Below are positions 5,763-5,940 of a DNA stretch of 5,940 bases, in pieces (the first letter of the stretch is position 1; the number at the start of each line of letters is the position of its first letter). The translations under genes and the position numbers were made by a program. The DNA comes from a bacterium (GTDB lineage Bacteria; Margulisbacteria; Marinamargulisbacteria; SXXA01), in contig RGUG01000085.1 in the NCBI GenBank assembly GCA_010027915.1, positions 1 through 5,940 of the forward strand. Direction: 5' to 3'. The notes below the pieces were generated by a model. That model ran no database searches and was not told the origin of the DNA. It worked only from the letters and a program-made list of their open reading frames with translations.

Positions 5763-5940
5763 ATGGCATTAGTAGTATCAAATTCGGGCAACGCATTAAC
5801 ACCGGCATTGGGCAGCATAAACACTGTCGGTGTGGTGGCTTTATTGACAGTAGCTTTGAAAGCATTGGGGGCATTGGCGGCCATGCCATTGCATACTCCC
5901 CAATCGCAAGATCAAACGGGACCAGCAACCAGAGGGTGGA
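5763..5940 (+). CDS. Unrecognised protein with an N-terminal hydrophobic segment (partial)
   Basis: The first 59 residues are visible and the gene continues past the window. The start ATG is supported by GGAGG 8 nt upstream and by a promoter about 170 nt upstream. Residues 1-20 are short-chain and neutral (MALVVSNSGN...). Residues of about 21-44 are a hydrophobic Ala/Leu/Val/Gly-rich stretch (TVGVVALLTV, then ALGALAAMPL) broken only by one Lys (K33), consistent with a membrane helix or a peptide-like amphipathic segment. Residues 45-59 turn polar (PQSQDQTGPATRG). The absence of a charged n-region before the hydrophobic part argues against a classical signal peptide. I do not recognise a family and assign no function. 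It is the only plus-strand gene I support. Confidence 0.7.
   Translation, partial: MALVVSNSGNALTPALGSINTVGVVALLTVALKALGALAAMPLHTPQSQDQTGPATRGW

Overview
The window looks like ordinary bacterial chromosome of about 50% GC. It holds three complete protein genes and one tRNA gene, all on the minus strand, plus the start of a plus-strand gene at the right edge. The taxon cannot be fixed. The C4-dicarboxylate carrier and the sulfite/nitrite reductase look most like proteobacterial proteins, but that is an impression from motifs, not a search. Runs of seven to nine C on the plus strand (G on the coding strand of the minus genes) recur in several places.

Layout from left to right: (1) 1-82, a decayed second copy of the 3' end of the next gene. 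(2) 91-930, an endonuclease/exonuclease/phosphatase-fold protein, which probably starts at a rare ATT codon 3 nt after the stop of the gene before it. (3) 934-3267, a siroheme/4Fe-4S sulfite or nitrite reductase of 777 residues, extended by a HEPN-like helical region and a TusA-like domain. (4) 3268-3562, a short regulatory intergene with a perfect palindrome laid over the likely promoter and a second inverted repeat farther upstream. (5) 3563-3639, tRNA-Val(GAC). (6) 3691-4923, a DctA-type dicarboxylate/cation symporter. (7) 4924-5762, 839 nt with no convincing gene, holding a perfect hairpin, a weak Cys-rich ORF and a good sigma-70-like promoter. (8) 5763 to the edge, the first 59 residues of an unrecognised small hydrophobic protein.

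The reductase and the phosphatase-fold gene form a two-gene operon read leftwards, with tight translational coupling. The reductase would reduce sulfite (or nitrite) with ferredoxin electrons, and its TusA-like tail suggests a link to sulfur handling. The role of the phosphatase-fold protein in that operon is unknown. The dctA gene and the tRNA lie 51 bp apart on the same strand with no visible terminator between them. No mobile element, CRISPR array or recognisable defence system is present. The parts most worth a second look are the ATT start with coupling, the duplicated gene end with its nearby G tract, the three-part reductase and the promoter palindrome.
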